A stretch of 64,000 nt of DNA from Bretschneidera sinensis (lineage: Eukaryota; Streptophyta; Magnoliopsida; Brassicales; Akaniaceae): positions 99,614,400 to 99,678,399 of the forward strand of contig CM043700.1 in the NCBI GenBank assembly GCA_023935145.1. The letters run 5' to 3'. The notes beneath the pieces were generated by a model. It was not told the DNA's origin and did no database searches. It saw only the letters and a list, made by a program, of their open reading frames with translations. The first letter of the stretch is position 1, and every line of letters starts with the position of its first letter. Of the stretch, positions 47,909 to 60,214 are shown piece after piece. Position numbers and translations under genes: made by a program.

Positions 47909-49837
47909 TCATTTGGGGTTAGTCTTAGAAAACACGGTTCCTTTTGGAACCCATACTTTCTTAACAATATATGGTGATCTAAGGACATGTTGATAAGGCA
48001 CAATCCTAGGATAATAATTACTGATATTTCTAGGATTTCTTACTTGTGCATATCTATAATTCTTAGGATAGGAGTTCCTAGGATACATGTTTCTATGGTA
48101 AGGAATATGAGTATACATGTCATTTTTAGAAAATGTATGATGATGCATTCTAGGATACATGCTAGCATTATTATGAGTATGCATATTATTTCTAGGATAA
48201 CCATGATGGTAGCTCCTAGGATGTGCATGTGCAGAGTACATATTTTGATTATACACATTGTTCCTAGAATGCACATGATGGTTATTCCTAGGATGTGTAT
48301 AAGCATTTCTAGAGTGAGTATACATATAAGCATGTGTTCTTCTAGGATGCTTCATTCTTGTATGAACATTTGAATTTCTAGATTTTCTAGCATTTATTGA
48401 GGGAGTGCTTTTAACCTTGCTAGGGGTTTTTGAAGTAGAGGTTTCACTCACACATGAAGCTTTAATGAATAAGTTCTCTTTTGATTTTTGCTTTCCTAAT
48501 GGAGAGTATCCTAAACCAGATTTTCCTCCACTTAATCTTTGGGAAGAAAGCACTTCATCAAGCTTTTCTTTTCCAAGCATGAGTCTAGATATAGTACCAT
48601 TCATTTCTAATATCTTCTTCTTTAAATTTTCATTTTCATCTTTGAGGAAATCTTGAGAAGAATCATACAACAAAGAAGATAATTTATCTTTTTCTTCTCT
48701 AAGACTTATTATCTCTTTAGAAAGAGATGATACCTCTTTCTTAAGAATTGAGTTTCTAGAATCGAATTTCTTAAATTCATCATGCATTTCATTTATTACT
48801 TCTAGCAGTTCTTCACTACTACTCACAATATTATTCTTAGAAGAAGGAGGAGATGATACCTTATTTTCATCGTCGATTGCCATGAGACAAAGGTTGGCAA
48901 TTTCCTCATATCCAACTTTTTTGTTCGATGACTCTTCTTCTTCTTCGTCATCGCTCCAGGTAGTTGCTATCATGGCTTTCTTCTTGAAGCTCTTGTATGG
49001 TTTGTTTGAAATCGTACAGTCAGCCCTGATGTGACTGGGCTTCTTGCAGCCATAACACATAAGTGGTTCCCTTTTTGAAGTGGGATCCTTTGTGTAAGGT
49101 TTCTTGCTTTTCTTCAAGAACCTATGAAACCGTTTGGTGATTAATGTCATTTCACCATCTTCCTCGTTGCTCTCCGCTTTTTTTTTCGATTCCATTTCTT
49201 TGTTGCTCGTAGAAGCTTTGAGAGCAATTTGCTTTTTCTTCTTCTCATCATTATTGATGATGTGAGTCATTTCTTCCATCTTATATGTCAACAATGACCC
49301 AAGTAGTGTCTCAACATCAAGTTTGTCAAGATCTTTGGCCTCCTGAATGGCTGTCTTCTTTGGTTTCCATGAAGGTGGCAAGGATCTCAAGATTTTTCTT
49401 GTTAGTTCAAACTCTTCAATATTCCTACCAAGAAGCTTTAAACCATTTACAATAGTTGTGAACCGTGAGTGCATTTCAGAAATTGTTTTGTTAGGAGACA
49501 TTTTAAAGGATTCATATTTAGAAACTAGCATATAGATTTTTTATTTTTTGACTTCACTAGTTCCTTCATATGTAATTTGCAATTTATCCCATATCTCTTT
49601 AGCCAAAACACATGCAGAGATTTTATTATATTCAGAAATATCTAAAACACAAAGTAAAATACTTGTTGCTCTGCTATTGAGAGACATCATTCTACAATCC
49701 TCGTCATTGTACTCAGTTTTGAGTTTAGGCATTGTATGATTGATCTCTCCAATAGTTATTTCCTTTGAAGGAATTCTATGTCCTCCTTCAATGACTCTCC
49801 ACAGATTATAATCTTGTCCTTCGACAAAGATTTTCAT
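47909..49837 (-). pseudogene. SIRE-type gag with His/Tyr/Asn-rich tail, broken
   Basis: Two pieces (49837-49541 and 49531-47909) form the gag. The start matches the UBN2-type domain (FVEGQDYNLWRVIEGGHRIP, MSPNKTISEMHSRFTTIVNG, LPPSWKPKKTAIQEAKDLD). A zinc knuckle CYGCKKPSHIRADC (CX2CX4HX4C) and an acidic segment follow, then a long coiled coil (about 48900-48550). The C-terminal 150 residues are unusually rich in His, Tyr, Asn, Met, Arg and Pro in irregular repeats (MYPRMHHHTF, HPRSYHHGYPRNN, HRNMYPRNSYPKN). A stop at 47909 separates gag from the protease frame. Confidence 0.88.
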
Positions 49838-49979
49838 TCTGTTTTTTCAATAGTTATAGTTGGAGCCATTGAACAAAGGAGGTCTAGTATAAGAGTGTCC
49901 CTCAGAATAGCTATTAACTGCCATCGGATCAACTCAAGGATATTAAGCCTAAAATTGAGAATGAGGCTCTGATGTCAAT

Positions 49980-51204
49980 TGTAGACTGAGGTTTCAACCC
50001 AAGAGGGGGGTTGAATTGGGTTTTTAAAAACTTTTTCAGAATAAACACAAGTTTATAAAAACATATATGCAACAAGCAATTAAACAAGTAATGTGCTGTA
50101 AATAAAGAGTTTAAGGAGTAGAGAATGCAAACTCATATTATAGTGGTTCGACAATATCGGATTCGTTCCGACCCTACGTCCACTCTCTTCAAGGAACCTC
50201 CCTGAAGTAATCCACTAAGAAACTTAGTCGTACAACTTCACCGGTGTCGTACCAACCTTACAATCCCTTCATCTCAGAAGCTATCCCCTTCCTCTCGGAA
50301 GTAATCCCCTTCCTCTCGGAAGTAATCCCTTTACAAAAGATGCTGTAAAGTAAATGGTATAGAGACAACAAATGAAAGCTTATACAACTCAACAATGTCA
50401 CTCTTTCAAAGTAAAGCTTGAAGAATGGCTCAGCAAGATATTTCAAAGTTTTTTGTGTTTCAAAGAGTAAATGACTTGATTGTGTGTGTTCTTCTCTTTT
50501 GAATATCTCCAGCTCTCTATTGAATGCTCAATAGAGTGGGTTTATATAGCCATCAAATAATATGGCCGTTGGGACTTTAATTTGAAATGATTATGCCTTT
50601 AAAATATCAGATTTCGAGTCCAACAGTCATATTTTTTGAACTATCAGTCGACTGGGTCCTCTTAAAAATTCTTGTTTTATAAGCTTCTGGAGTACTAGTC
50701 GACTGGGTTATTCTTACCAGTCGACTTGGGACTGTATGTCCATTTTACCAGTCGACTGGTATGTTCCATCCAGTCGACTGGGGACTCACTGTCCATTTTA
50801 CCAGTCGACTGGTATGTCTTACCCAGTCGACTGGGGACTTACTATCCCATATACCAGTCGACTAGTATATGTACCCAGTCGACTGGGTTGTCTTCCAACC
50901 CAGTTTTTCTGTGTTAAAAAAAGTTTTAACTTAAAAATGTTTGACTTAAAAAGATCTGTTTAAAAAATATTTTGTGTGCGAGCCATTGAACAAGCTATTG
51001 CAATGTACAAGTGAGATTTACACTCGTTTAAATACTTTAGACCTATACTAGTTCTTCAGTCTTCACTTGAAAGATTGATTCGGTTTAAGTTCTTGCACCT
51101 TGATCCTTTGTTGAATGTTTTTGTTGCTTACTACACTTAGATTTTACTGTTAGTATAATAACAGTTGTGTTTTGTCATCATTAAAATACAGGTGATGGTC
51201 AACA
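49980..51204 (-). repeat. 5' LTR of the SIRE element
   Basis: 1225 bp, about 66 bp longer than the 3' LTR. The extra length comes mainly from a duplicated CCCCTTCCTCTCGGAAGTAAT word near 50285-50325 and from extra palindrome units. It begins TGTAGACTGAGG and ends GATGGTCAACA on the plus strand. Confidence 0.9.
50640..50890. repeat. CCAGTCGACTGG palindrome array, right LTR
   Basis: About nine copies or variants in 250 bp, two more than in the left LTR. The spacer units GGTATGT(C/T)(T/C)(T/A)(A/T)CCCAGT and GGGGACTCACTGTCC are repeated with them. Confidence 0.9.
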
Positions 51205-51209
51205 AGAAT

Positions 51210-53020
51210 TTTGAACACGTAAAAGATATGTATATAAGTTCTATGCTTCGGTAGCATAAATTAACACAAAGCTCATTACACCCATTATGTTGTGGTTGAG
51301 CATTAAGTAAGCAGTGTTATTTAAAACAACATAGCAGCATATTTATTCCCGTAGTGATTGTTTTTGCTTGGTAGGGAGCTTGCAATGCTCATTATAATGT
51401 ACACCTGATATATTTCATATCCTTAGTAGAGACATTATTTTGAGTGTAGAGTGGCGCGCTTGCAGATTGTGCATCACATAATAAGTTAAATTTAATCAAC
51501 ACTATTACTTGGAGTAATAAGAAATGATAAAATTATAATGCTCTTATGGCATTACAAGATATAGTAATGCACTAAGTGGAATAAAAATCACCTTCAAGGG
51601 TAGTAAGGTCATTATAATTAAAAAATTTAGACAACAAAATGCAACCATATAAGTAATTTAAAATTGCTTTGTTCATGTGTGCACTAGAAGCAACTTGAAT
51701 TTTAAGGCCAATTTGTTGCTTACTTCAACATTGTTATAATTTCTCTCCTTATGAGATAGAAAAAATAAAGGATAATCTTGGAAGTAGAGAAAAGTTAAAC
51801 AAAATGTTTCCTAAATATTTGTAAAGCCATTTAAGGAAATTGATTGATAAAGTTGCGCACAACTAGCATATCCATACTATATATACTATTGGAGTGAGAT
51901 TGACAAGATTTTTTCAGCCATACAGATTGAGACATTTCATATTGTGGCGCTCATAATAAATCGGTTGAGGATACAAGGAATTTTCTTAATCTCCCGATTC
52001 TAGTGGAAGTGACACAATAGATTGTGGAATTGGTTCATAAAAATCATCAATTGTACGAAGTAATAGTGAAAGTCTTTTGTATCGTCTTTTGGAGATTGAA
52101 AATGAATAGTCTTTGCATTTACTTCGCTTGATGATGATAAGCCTATCAGAAGAAAAAGGCTCACTCTCTTATTAATATAAGGTGGATAGAATCCATGAGA
52201 ATAAGCCATGTCTACGATTGGTTATTTTGTTGCCTTGGCATAGAGCAAATGGGAACATGTTCTCAAAAGCATAAGTGAAAGGTAAATTGGATTCGTCATA
52301 AAAAGTACAGTATGCCTTGTGGGAATGATCTAAACCTGATAGAAGGAGATATCTTATTTCCTTAAGCGTTTAATTTCGACAAAATTTGTTAGCATGAGTT
52401 AGTCTAAATTTCATTTGAAATAGTGAATCTAAGAAAAATCATATTTATTAGGTTGATTATGAAGATCTATAATGAATTTCTATGTCTTTAGATAGACAAA
52501 GATGGTGAATTAAAAATTAAGCCCTGAGAATAAGTCATGTTCACTTATTAATATAGGGTGGATAGAACCCATGAGAATAAGTCATGTCTACGACTGGTTA
52601 TTTGTTGCCTTGGCACAGAGCAATTGGGATCATATTCCCAAAAGTCCAACTGCAATGTAAATTGGATTCGTCATAAAAAAAGTAAAGTATATCTTGTGGC
52701 AATGATCTAAACTTGATAGAAGGGAATATCTTATTTCCTTAAGTGCTTAATTTCGGTAAAATTTGTTAGCATGGATTAGTCTAAATTTCATTTGAAATAG
52801 TGAATCTAAGAAAATTTATATTTATTAGATTGATTATAAAGATCTATAATGGATTCCAAAAATGTCTTTAAATAGACAAAGATGGTGAATTAAAAATTAT
52901 TAAAAAACAGTATGAGTATTTTTAGGGTTAGTCATTTTTCTAGTTTACAATATTGGCAAATATAAAGGCATTTCGTACATAGTTATCTCATCATATCACA
53001 TTACTATTATAGTTATCACA
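51210..53020. other. Right flank of SIRE; contains a tandem duplication
   Basis: No coding sequence recognised. It lies in the same host sequence as 38553-41017 before the SIRE insertion. Two tandem copies of about 350 bp are present from 52171; the rest is AT-rich. Confidence 0.4.
52171..52898. repeat. Tandem duplication, 376-bp period
   Basis: The block starting ATTAATATAAGGTGGATAG (52171) recurs at 52547 (ATTAATATAGGGTGGATAG). Both run through GAGAATAAG(C/T)CATGTCTACGA, TAAATTGGATTCGTCATAAA and GACAAAGATGGTGAATTAAA, with many substitutions. It is an old duplication. Confidence 0.85.
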
Positions 53021-53024
53021 AGAC

Positions 53025-53084
53025 TATGTTTGTTCAAATATATTTTGGGCGGATGGGAGCCCTAACCTAACCCGAAATCCAACA
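53025..53084 (-). repeat. LTR fragment related to the LTR at 35.3 kb
   Basis: The minus strand from 53084 reads TGTTGGATTTCGGGTTAGG and includes CAAAATATATTTGAACAAA, matching the start of the LTR at 35692. Only about 60 bases are clearly alike. Directly right of it, homology to the receptor-kinase 5' flank begins. Confidence 0.55.
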
Positions 53085-53591
53085 AAGATAAACCACAGGA
53101 CTTTTAGTTTTAGGCCAAGTCTTCATTTAGGATACATTTGGTATTTTCAAAGTAGTTGTTATAGATGGAAAAGTAGTGTTTAAAAAAATTTAAATGATTC
53201 AGAGTCCTTGTATCTGTGACCACACAATTTTCACCAACTCTTGGAAAATCAAATCTTGTATTCTCTGTGGCAAATCCTTGTCCTCAATAATTATGCAAGA
53301 CACATCTATGGTGATGAGAAACTGATCATTCAAAGTCCTCACCATCAACATCTCCAACAATTTTTGTTTGAAAAACATGTAGCCACAATGTTACAGATGA
53401 TACCCTATCGTCAAGCCCATAAGTTACCGCTAGCTACTATACATCCAAATATCCAATTAATCCACTAGAATTACTCATTATTGGCTTTCAATTATGTAGC
53501 CACAGCTTTCCATGCTTGAATGAGGTAGGTATATCTTTGAAGTCACCCCACCCACTTTTTATTAGGACCCCCTATCCTTAGCGCTGAAGCC

Positions 53592-56500
53592 ATGGCACCC
53601 TTATTAGAGAAACCTCTGTCATTGTCTTGCAAACTCTTTCACTTCCTCATCGCCATCTTCGTATCTTCAAATATCATTGCCTTTGCTTCTTCTGAAACCT
53701 TTTCTACCCCTTCTATTAGAGATGAAGTACGTAGTGGTAGGGAATGAAGCAGAAGCACTCCTAAAATGGAAACGCAGACTTAACAACCAAAGCCAACTAG
53801 TCCTGTCTTCTTGGATCGGGATGATCCCTTGCAACTGTTTTGGGATCGCTTGCAACAAGTATGGAAGTGTCACCGATTTAAATCTTTCAAATTCTACTTT
53901 GAGAGGTACACTTGATTATTTAATCTTCTCGTCTTTCCAAAATCTAACGAGCCATGATATCTCAACATCAACTCATTTTATGGAAGCATTCCCCCACACA
54001 TCATTAACCTCACCCATCTAACCAACCTCAACTTGTATGCTAACCATCTCACTGGAAATATTCTCTCAGAAATAGGAAAGATGAAGTCTCTTTATCACTT
54101 CTATTTGAATGAAAACTATCTTACAAGTTCCATTCCTGCTTCTATAGGGATGCTAACGTCTTTCATTTCCCTTGAATTGCCAAGAAACAATCTTACATGT
54201 TACATTCCTGGCTCAGTTGGAAACTTGACAAGTCTTATCAATTTTTTATATGCTTGAGAACAAACTTAGTGGCCCCATACCTCCAGAAATTGGGATGCTA
54301 AGTCTCTCAATGACAATTGATTGTCAAGAAACATTCTTATAAGTAACACCCTTGCCTCAATTGGGAACATGACCGATCTCATTATAATATCTACATATGA
54401 AAATCTATTATCAGGCGTCATTCCTTTAGAAATAGGGAAACTTAAATCCCTTCTCGAAATGAGATTGTTTGACAACAAACGCAGTGGTCCCTTTCCTCCA
54501 CAAATGGACAATCTTACTCGTATGAAACTTTTGTCATTATCTTGCAACAGTTTCACTAGCTATTTACCACAAAACATATGCATTGGTAAATTACTCGAAC
54601 ACTTTACCATACAGAACAACCATATAAAAGGCCCCATCCTTAGAAGCTTGAAAAATTGCACCAGTTTACTAAGATTAAGGCTTGAAAGGAATCCATTAAC
54701 AGGAAATATATCAAAAGATTTTGGCATAAACCTCGCTTGAACTACATCTATTTGAGCTACAATCAATTTTATGGCAAACTTTCAAGGAAATAGGGGGATT
54801 GCCATAATTTGACCCGCCTAAAAATCTCTGACAACAATATTTTCATTGAGATACCGCTTAAGCTCGGAAAGCCAAGTCATCTGCAACTACTTAACCTCTC
54901 TTCTAAGAATCTATTTGGAGGGTTTCCAAAGAAGTTGGGATGGTTAACATTGTTGTTCACCCTTTCACTGAATGGTAATAAACTTTTAGGCAACATTCCT
55001 TCCGACATTTCAAAGCTATCAAATCTAGCATATCTTAATTTGGCAGCTAACAATCTGAACGGCTCTGTCTCTAGTCATCTGGGAAAATGCATGAAACTGA
55101 TGTACTTGAACTTGAGTAGGAATGAGTTTAAGGAAGATATTCCATCTGAGATAGGCAATTTATTTTTCTCCAAAATCTTGATCTCAGTCAGAATCTCTTA
55201 AATGGAGAGATTCCATCGCAAGTTGGGGAAATACAAACCTTAAAGATGTTGAACCTTTCCCACAACAAGCTCTCTGGAGTCATTCCATCAGCTTTTGTGA
55301 TATGTTAAGCTTGAAATCAGTTGATATACTTGTGCGAAAATGTCATTGGTTTGAAGGCCCTCTTTAATTAGCCACAATCCACATCGAAAACGGCAAAACA
55401 AAGTTGTTTTTATTATGGTCCCCTTTTTATGCATAGAGTTTCTTGCGTTTACCATTCTTGGATTTTTTTTTTTTATATCATTAGAAAAGGAAGGAGTAGA
55501 GAAGATAAGCCAATGGGAGCAGAATTCAAAATTTATTTACATTCCGCAATAATGATGGGAAAATGATGTATGAAGGTATAATTGAAGCAATGAAGGAATT
55601 TGATAACAAGCATTGCATTGGAGTGGGAGGATATGAAAGCGTTTACCAAGCTTAGTTATCAACTGGACAGGTTGTTGCTATGAAAAAACTAAATCCATTG
55701 GCAGATGGTGGCATAGTCAACGAAAAAGCTTTCATAAATGAAATCTGTGCTTTAACTGCCATCGAAATGCTGTCAAGCTTTATGTTTTTTTGTTCCCATC
55801 CTCAGCACTCGCTTTTGGTTTATGAATTCTTATAGAAGGGAGAAGCTTGGAAAACATACTCTACAATGAGGAACAAATGACAACTTTTGACTGGACTAAA
55901 AGGGTGAATGTTGTTGAAGGCATGGCACGTACTTTATTGTATATGCATCATGACTGCTCATCTCCTATAGTTCACCGAGACATATCAAGCAAGAATATTT
56001 TGTTGGATTCAAAATATGAGGCTTATGTCTCTGACTTTTGCACAACATCTCAGATTGGCCATTTCTATTTATATTAGCTCTGTTAGGCAAGAGAAGCTAA
56101 TCCAAATTGGGAAAGGCCTGTTCCATTTTTACTAGCATATTAGAATTCTAATGCATTGGTTCTAAGATCTTTTTTCCGCTTTTCCTACTCGCTATAGTTA
56201 ACAAATACCTTGAGGCTAGCTCTATTAGATCTGTAATTATTGGTGATGAAATGAAAAATAATTCAAAATCAAAGTTTATTAGTTTACTAATTTAACTCCA
56301 GAGTTAACGGAGCAGTAGCAAGTTACACAGACTAATATTCCGGAAATGTTCATAAAGTTCAGTTTTATTTTCTTTAACTTCTTTACTTCAATGATATGAG
56401 TATCATGGAAGGAGGATCTTTCCTGTATATTGGTACAGACAACAACTTAACTTTGGATACAATAAAGGGCATGATTAGCTGAAATCTCTTTCTTTGCAGA

Positions 56501-56892
56501 ATTTGCTTACACGATGGAAGTGAATGAATAATGTGATGTCTATATATACCTTCGAAGTTATTTGACACTGGAAATACTCATGGGCAGACATCCAAGCCAT
56601 CTCATATCATCCCTACCATCGTCATCTTCATCGACTTCCTCATCTTCATCATCAAAATTCCATCATTTACTATTGAAGGATGTTTTGGACTAGTGTCTCC
56701 CTTCTCCTAAGAAACAAATAGTAGAAAAACTGATCTCCCTTACGAAAATAGCATTCTTATGCTTGAATCCCAATCCACAACACTGGCCAAGCATGCAACA
56801 AGTTTCTCAATATCAACTCAGAGGCAAAGTCTGCAGAAACAGTTCATCATGATTACAGTAGGAGAACTGCTTGATATGATTCATCTTCCTAA
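53592..56892 (+). pseudogene. MIK2-like LRR receptor kinase, copy 2: decayed by many small mutations
   Basis: It starts MAPLLEKPLSLSCKLFHFLI, as in copy 1, then a frameshift leads to EAEALLKWKRRLNNQSQLVL, SSWIGMIPCNCFGIACNKYG and the first LRRs. Unlike copy 1 it retains the middle LRRs (LNLSNSTLRGTLDYLIFSSF, YFYL-type blocks, IPLEIGKLKSLLEMRLFDNK). At least eight frameshifts or stops are visible: at about 53745, 54020, 54258, 54738, 55199, 55310, 55652, 55833 and 56530. Kinase remnants include GVGGYESVYQ (glycine loop changed), MKKL, HRDISSKNILL and SDFCTT, where the DFG glycine is replaced. The end of exon 1 is lost. Exon 2 starts at 56500 ([10 protein letters not shown], then a stop), and the former stop codon is at 56890-56892. 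It lacks the Copia insertion. Confidence 0.92.
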
Positions 56893-58399
56893 GCATTTGT
56901 ATCGTTATTATGTTTTGTATTGTCTTTTCATTTTAGATTTCATCTTTTCAGTTTATCTTTTTCCTTGTGCTTAATTCAGTCTCAATGACTCGACATTGTA
57001 AAATAGTGTGCATTAAAATAAACTTTTCGTTTTAACACGCATAACATGAAAAGAGAACTACTTTACTATGCATAACTTCCTATACGAGTAGTGCTCAAGA
57101 CCTCTGGTGAATATTTTCTTTACCTTTTAAAAGTTGAGATAAATTAGATTCTAACTCACAAAAGGTAATATTTTACATATCATCAATTAACCTCCGGAAC
57201 AGTATGTCTTTTTTTAATTTCGTGTTAGCAACAAGTATGATATTTAAAAAAATGACCTCATTGGTCAACAGGAAAACATCATTAGCTTGAACTCTTAGCA
57301 TCTTGCAGAATCTCTAAAATGAACAATCTTGTTTCTGAACTGTAACATAAGAACATTTCGAGGTGTTGAAAATGGTAGTCAAAGGTATAGCAATGCTCGC
57401 ATTCTGAACATAGTCCTTTTAGCGGTATAAAAAAAATACAGAGTAAAGAATCATGCTTTCTACTTCAAAATTTTTAGTAGCAGTGCTTTTGGATTTAGAT
57501 ATTTTGATAGAAAAAAACTATTGATCTGTCTTCTTTTTTACTCTAATTTTAGTGCTGTTGTCGCTGAAATTTCAAAGAAGTATCATCCAATATTGCATTT
57601 GTCAATTGATTGACATGGTGGGTTAGATAATCATCTTATTTAAATTCCTTTCATCCTTGAACAAAAATGAGAGTTGACTCAATTGACTCAATGACCAAAG
57701 CAATTCAATGAATAGTGATGAGTTGATGCTTGAACAAGTACCTGCAATTGTAAATTTTGTTTCGTTTAGGCTGAAATAGCCTAAACGTTTTGGTTTTAAT
57801 CGAAACAAATCACTCCACACTTCATTTCACCCTTTGTGCCAAACAATTTCGACTCGTTTCGTACGTCTTGTTCAGGTCCAGGCCAGGCCTTAGTTTTTCT
57901 AAATTTTAAACTCAAGCCCTGTTGTTCTTAACACCAAACCTGTAATAAGAAAGAGAGGAGATAGGGAGAGAAGAGAAAAGAGTAAGGTTTGGTGAGTCGT
58001 GAGAAATTTACAAAAAAAAATTAAGAAGGATAAAGAGAGAATCTCGTACAAAGATATCTAATTGGAAGAGACCATAGTAGATCTTGTCTTAGCCTTTTGC
58101 AGAGAGAAAAATAGCGTAATTAATGAAAGAAAGGGAGAGGAGATCACTCGTTGGAAATCTTGATTGTTGTGCTTCATAAGGAGACTTTAATTTTTGGTAG
58201 CCCTCACTATGAGCTTCAAGATCTTCTGGCAGATGCAATGGCTGAAGTATCTTGGAGAGTTCCTCTAGGAACAAGATGACCTGGTCTTCATTTGTTTTTT
58301 TTTTTTTTATGTTGTTTGGTTTATCTCCAAGTACCAAAGAAGAAAAGAAAAAGGAAAACTAAAAATCGATTACATAAATGGGTAAATATCACACCTAAT
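56893..58399. other. 3' flank of receptor kinase 2 and spacer
   Basis: The first 260 bases match the 3' flank of copy 1. The rest is AT-rich without a recognised gene. The open frame at 58337-58089 (minus) resembles no family I know. Confidence 0.45.
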
Positions 58400-60214
58400 A
58401 AAACCCACTTGAGAATTTGAGATGTGTAAAAACCTAATACATTTGCTGCCAAAGGAATAAAGATGGATCTTATGAAGTCTTTGATAGGTTATGGGAATGA
58501 ACCTACTAGTTCCAGGCTAACAAAAGAAAAACTTGATTTCTATTCAATGTCTTCTACAATCTACAATGCATTATTTATAGAGTTGATGACTTAGATCAAC
58601 TACCTTACAACTGACTTAATAGAAATAACAGAAACGGAATATAGTTGAAACAAATTTAACAAATGTATAACAGTATTTCTAATTGTCTAATTACCTAACT
58701 GCTTCTTGGTAGTAGAATTATTGCAAGATATAATCCTTATTCCATTGAGGTGCCTTTTTCTTTCTGTTGCTATGCCCCAACCTTGTCTCTACAGCTATAG
58801 TCACTTCATCTTGTACTTCATTTGCAGCTTCTTTCTTTTGTATTTTAGTGTTCAGTTCCTCTCATGTAGCATCTTTTCTTTATTCCTTTGTATTGTTCTC
58901 CTCTGTTTGCTTTTCTTCTGTCTCATTTAAGTCTTCAGTGTATTGTTCTTTCTCTTCATTCGCTTTTTCCAATTGTTGTTGTATGTCCTTCAAGGCTAAT
59001 ACTGACTCGAAGTCTATTTGTACCAGGACTTGAGTATCATTCCCTAATCCATTGGGGTATAAATGCTGAAGGTGTTTTAAGGATTACCATGAATCATCTT
59101 TCGTTGGTAAACCTTGCCACTGTACTAACACTTGAGGAATTAACTGTCATTGTTGTCAAATTTTTCTTTACTTACAATGGCCATAGGAGTAATAACAGGC
59201 CTGTTTTAGTAACTCAGTGGTGGCAAGGGTAGAGTAGTATTGGTGTCTTCCCCTTTGAATGGTTTCAATAAAGAAACATAAAATACAAGATTGATATTGC
59301 TTGAGGCCGACAGTGCTAGCTTATATGCAATGTTCCCAATTCTTCCTGTAATTTGATCAGGGCCATAAATCCTCTTATTTAATTTGTAATGAGACCTTTT
59401 AGCTAACGAGTTTTGCCTATAAGGTTGAAGCTTGACAAACACCCAATCTCCAATATTGAATTCCATATCACACTTATGTTTATCAGCACTACATTTCATC
59501 CTCTACTGTGCTTAGAGTAAGGTGTTCGTAAGTTACTGTAATATGGCAGTCTGTGATGTCAATTATTGGTCAATGGCTTCTACCTTGGAAAAAACTTTGA
59601 TATATTCAGGAATAGTGGGACGTGGTCTTCCATAGAGTGCTCGGAAAAGTACTATGCCAATAACAGTATGAAATGATATGTTATACTAGAATTCTGCCCA
59701 TTGAAGGAAATCATACCAGTGGCCGGGTTGTTCACAAATGAAAGACTTCAAATACTACTCAAGACACCTATTGAGAACTTCTAATTGACCATCAGTTTGG
59801 GAGTGATATATTATACTCATTTTGAGAGTAATACCACTCAATTGGAACAAAGTTTTTCAAAAGAGACCAAGAAAATCTTGTCTCTGTCAGAAATTATAGA
59901 CTTAGGAAATCCATGCAGCTTGACAATCACGGTGACAAACAATTTGGCCACTTTAATAGCAGTAAATGTTGATGCCAAAGCTCCAAAGTGAGCATATTTA
60001 CTTAATTTGTCTACTACTACCAACACCACTATATTTCCCTTAGACAAGGGTAAAGCGGTAATAAAATCTAATGTAACTTCCATAAATGCTCTAGAATAGC
60101 AATAGGTTGAAGTAAACTAGGAAGAGTTGTTGGTATATATTTGACTTGTTGACGTGTTAAACACTTACTAACGTATTGCTTGACCTCAGATCTCATTTTA
60201 GGCTAGTAAAAACT
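58400..60214 (-). mobile_element. Chromovirus fragment (Reina-like Ty3/Gypsy), cut by Tekay 2
   Basis: The minus strand from 60083 reads integrase core (MEVTLDFITALPLSKGNIVV, VVVDKLSKYAHFGAL, KLHGFPKSIISDRDKIFLVS). From 59499 it reads the GPY/F end (DWVFVKLQPYRQNSLAKRSH, YKLNKRIYGPDQITGRIGNI). At about 59150-58930 it reads a chromodomain (VLVQWQGLPTKDDSW, a stop, SLKHLQHLYPNG), followed by a coiled coil (LALKDIQQQLEKANEEKEQ). Frames are broken at several points. The 3' LTR should lie at about 58400-58700, where CTATAAATAATGC on the minus strand (about 58568) is a TATA candidate; its edges are not clear. The upstream half of the element is not visible right of the Tekay LTR within this window. 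Confidence 0.8.

Larger units (their letters stand above)
41023..51204 (-). mobile_element. SIRE/Maximus-type Copia with third ORF
   Basis: A 10.2-kb Ty1/Copia element on the minus strand. LTRs are at 41023-42181 (3') and 49980-51204 (5'). The flanks show a 5-bp target duplication with one difference: AGAAC (41018-41022) and AGAAT (51205-51209). The polypurine tract on the minus strand reads AAAAAGGGGGAGAT (42182-42195). The primer site inside the 5' LTR reads ATTGACATCAGAGCC. The order is LTR, gag, pol, spacer, third ORF, LTR. A long 3' region with an extra envelope-position ORF is characteristic of the SIRE/Maximus lineage. Several stops and frameshifts make it inactive. Confidence 0.9.

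Noticed and set aside
47987..48373. Met/Ile/Ser-rich open frames on both strands opposite the SIRE gag tail
   Set aside because: They are alternate-frame readings of the low-complexity His/Tyr/Asn-rich gag repeat.
50640..50890. Possible CRISPR array because of regularly repeated short palindromic words
   Set aside because: Repeats are 12 bp with short similar spacers, lie in an LTR and recur in the other LTR. The genome is clearly that of a plant.
58089..58337. Minus-strand open frame of 82 codons, charged and without stops
   Set aside because: No recognisable domain, and no repeat or neighbour supports it. It is AT-rich spacer left of the Reina-like element.
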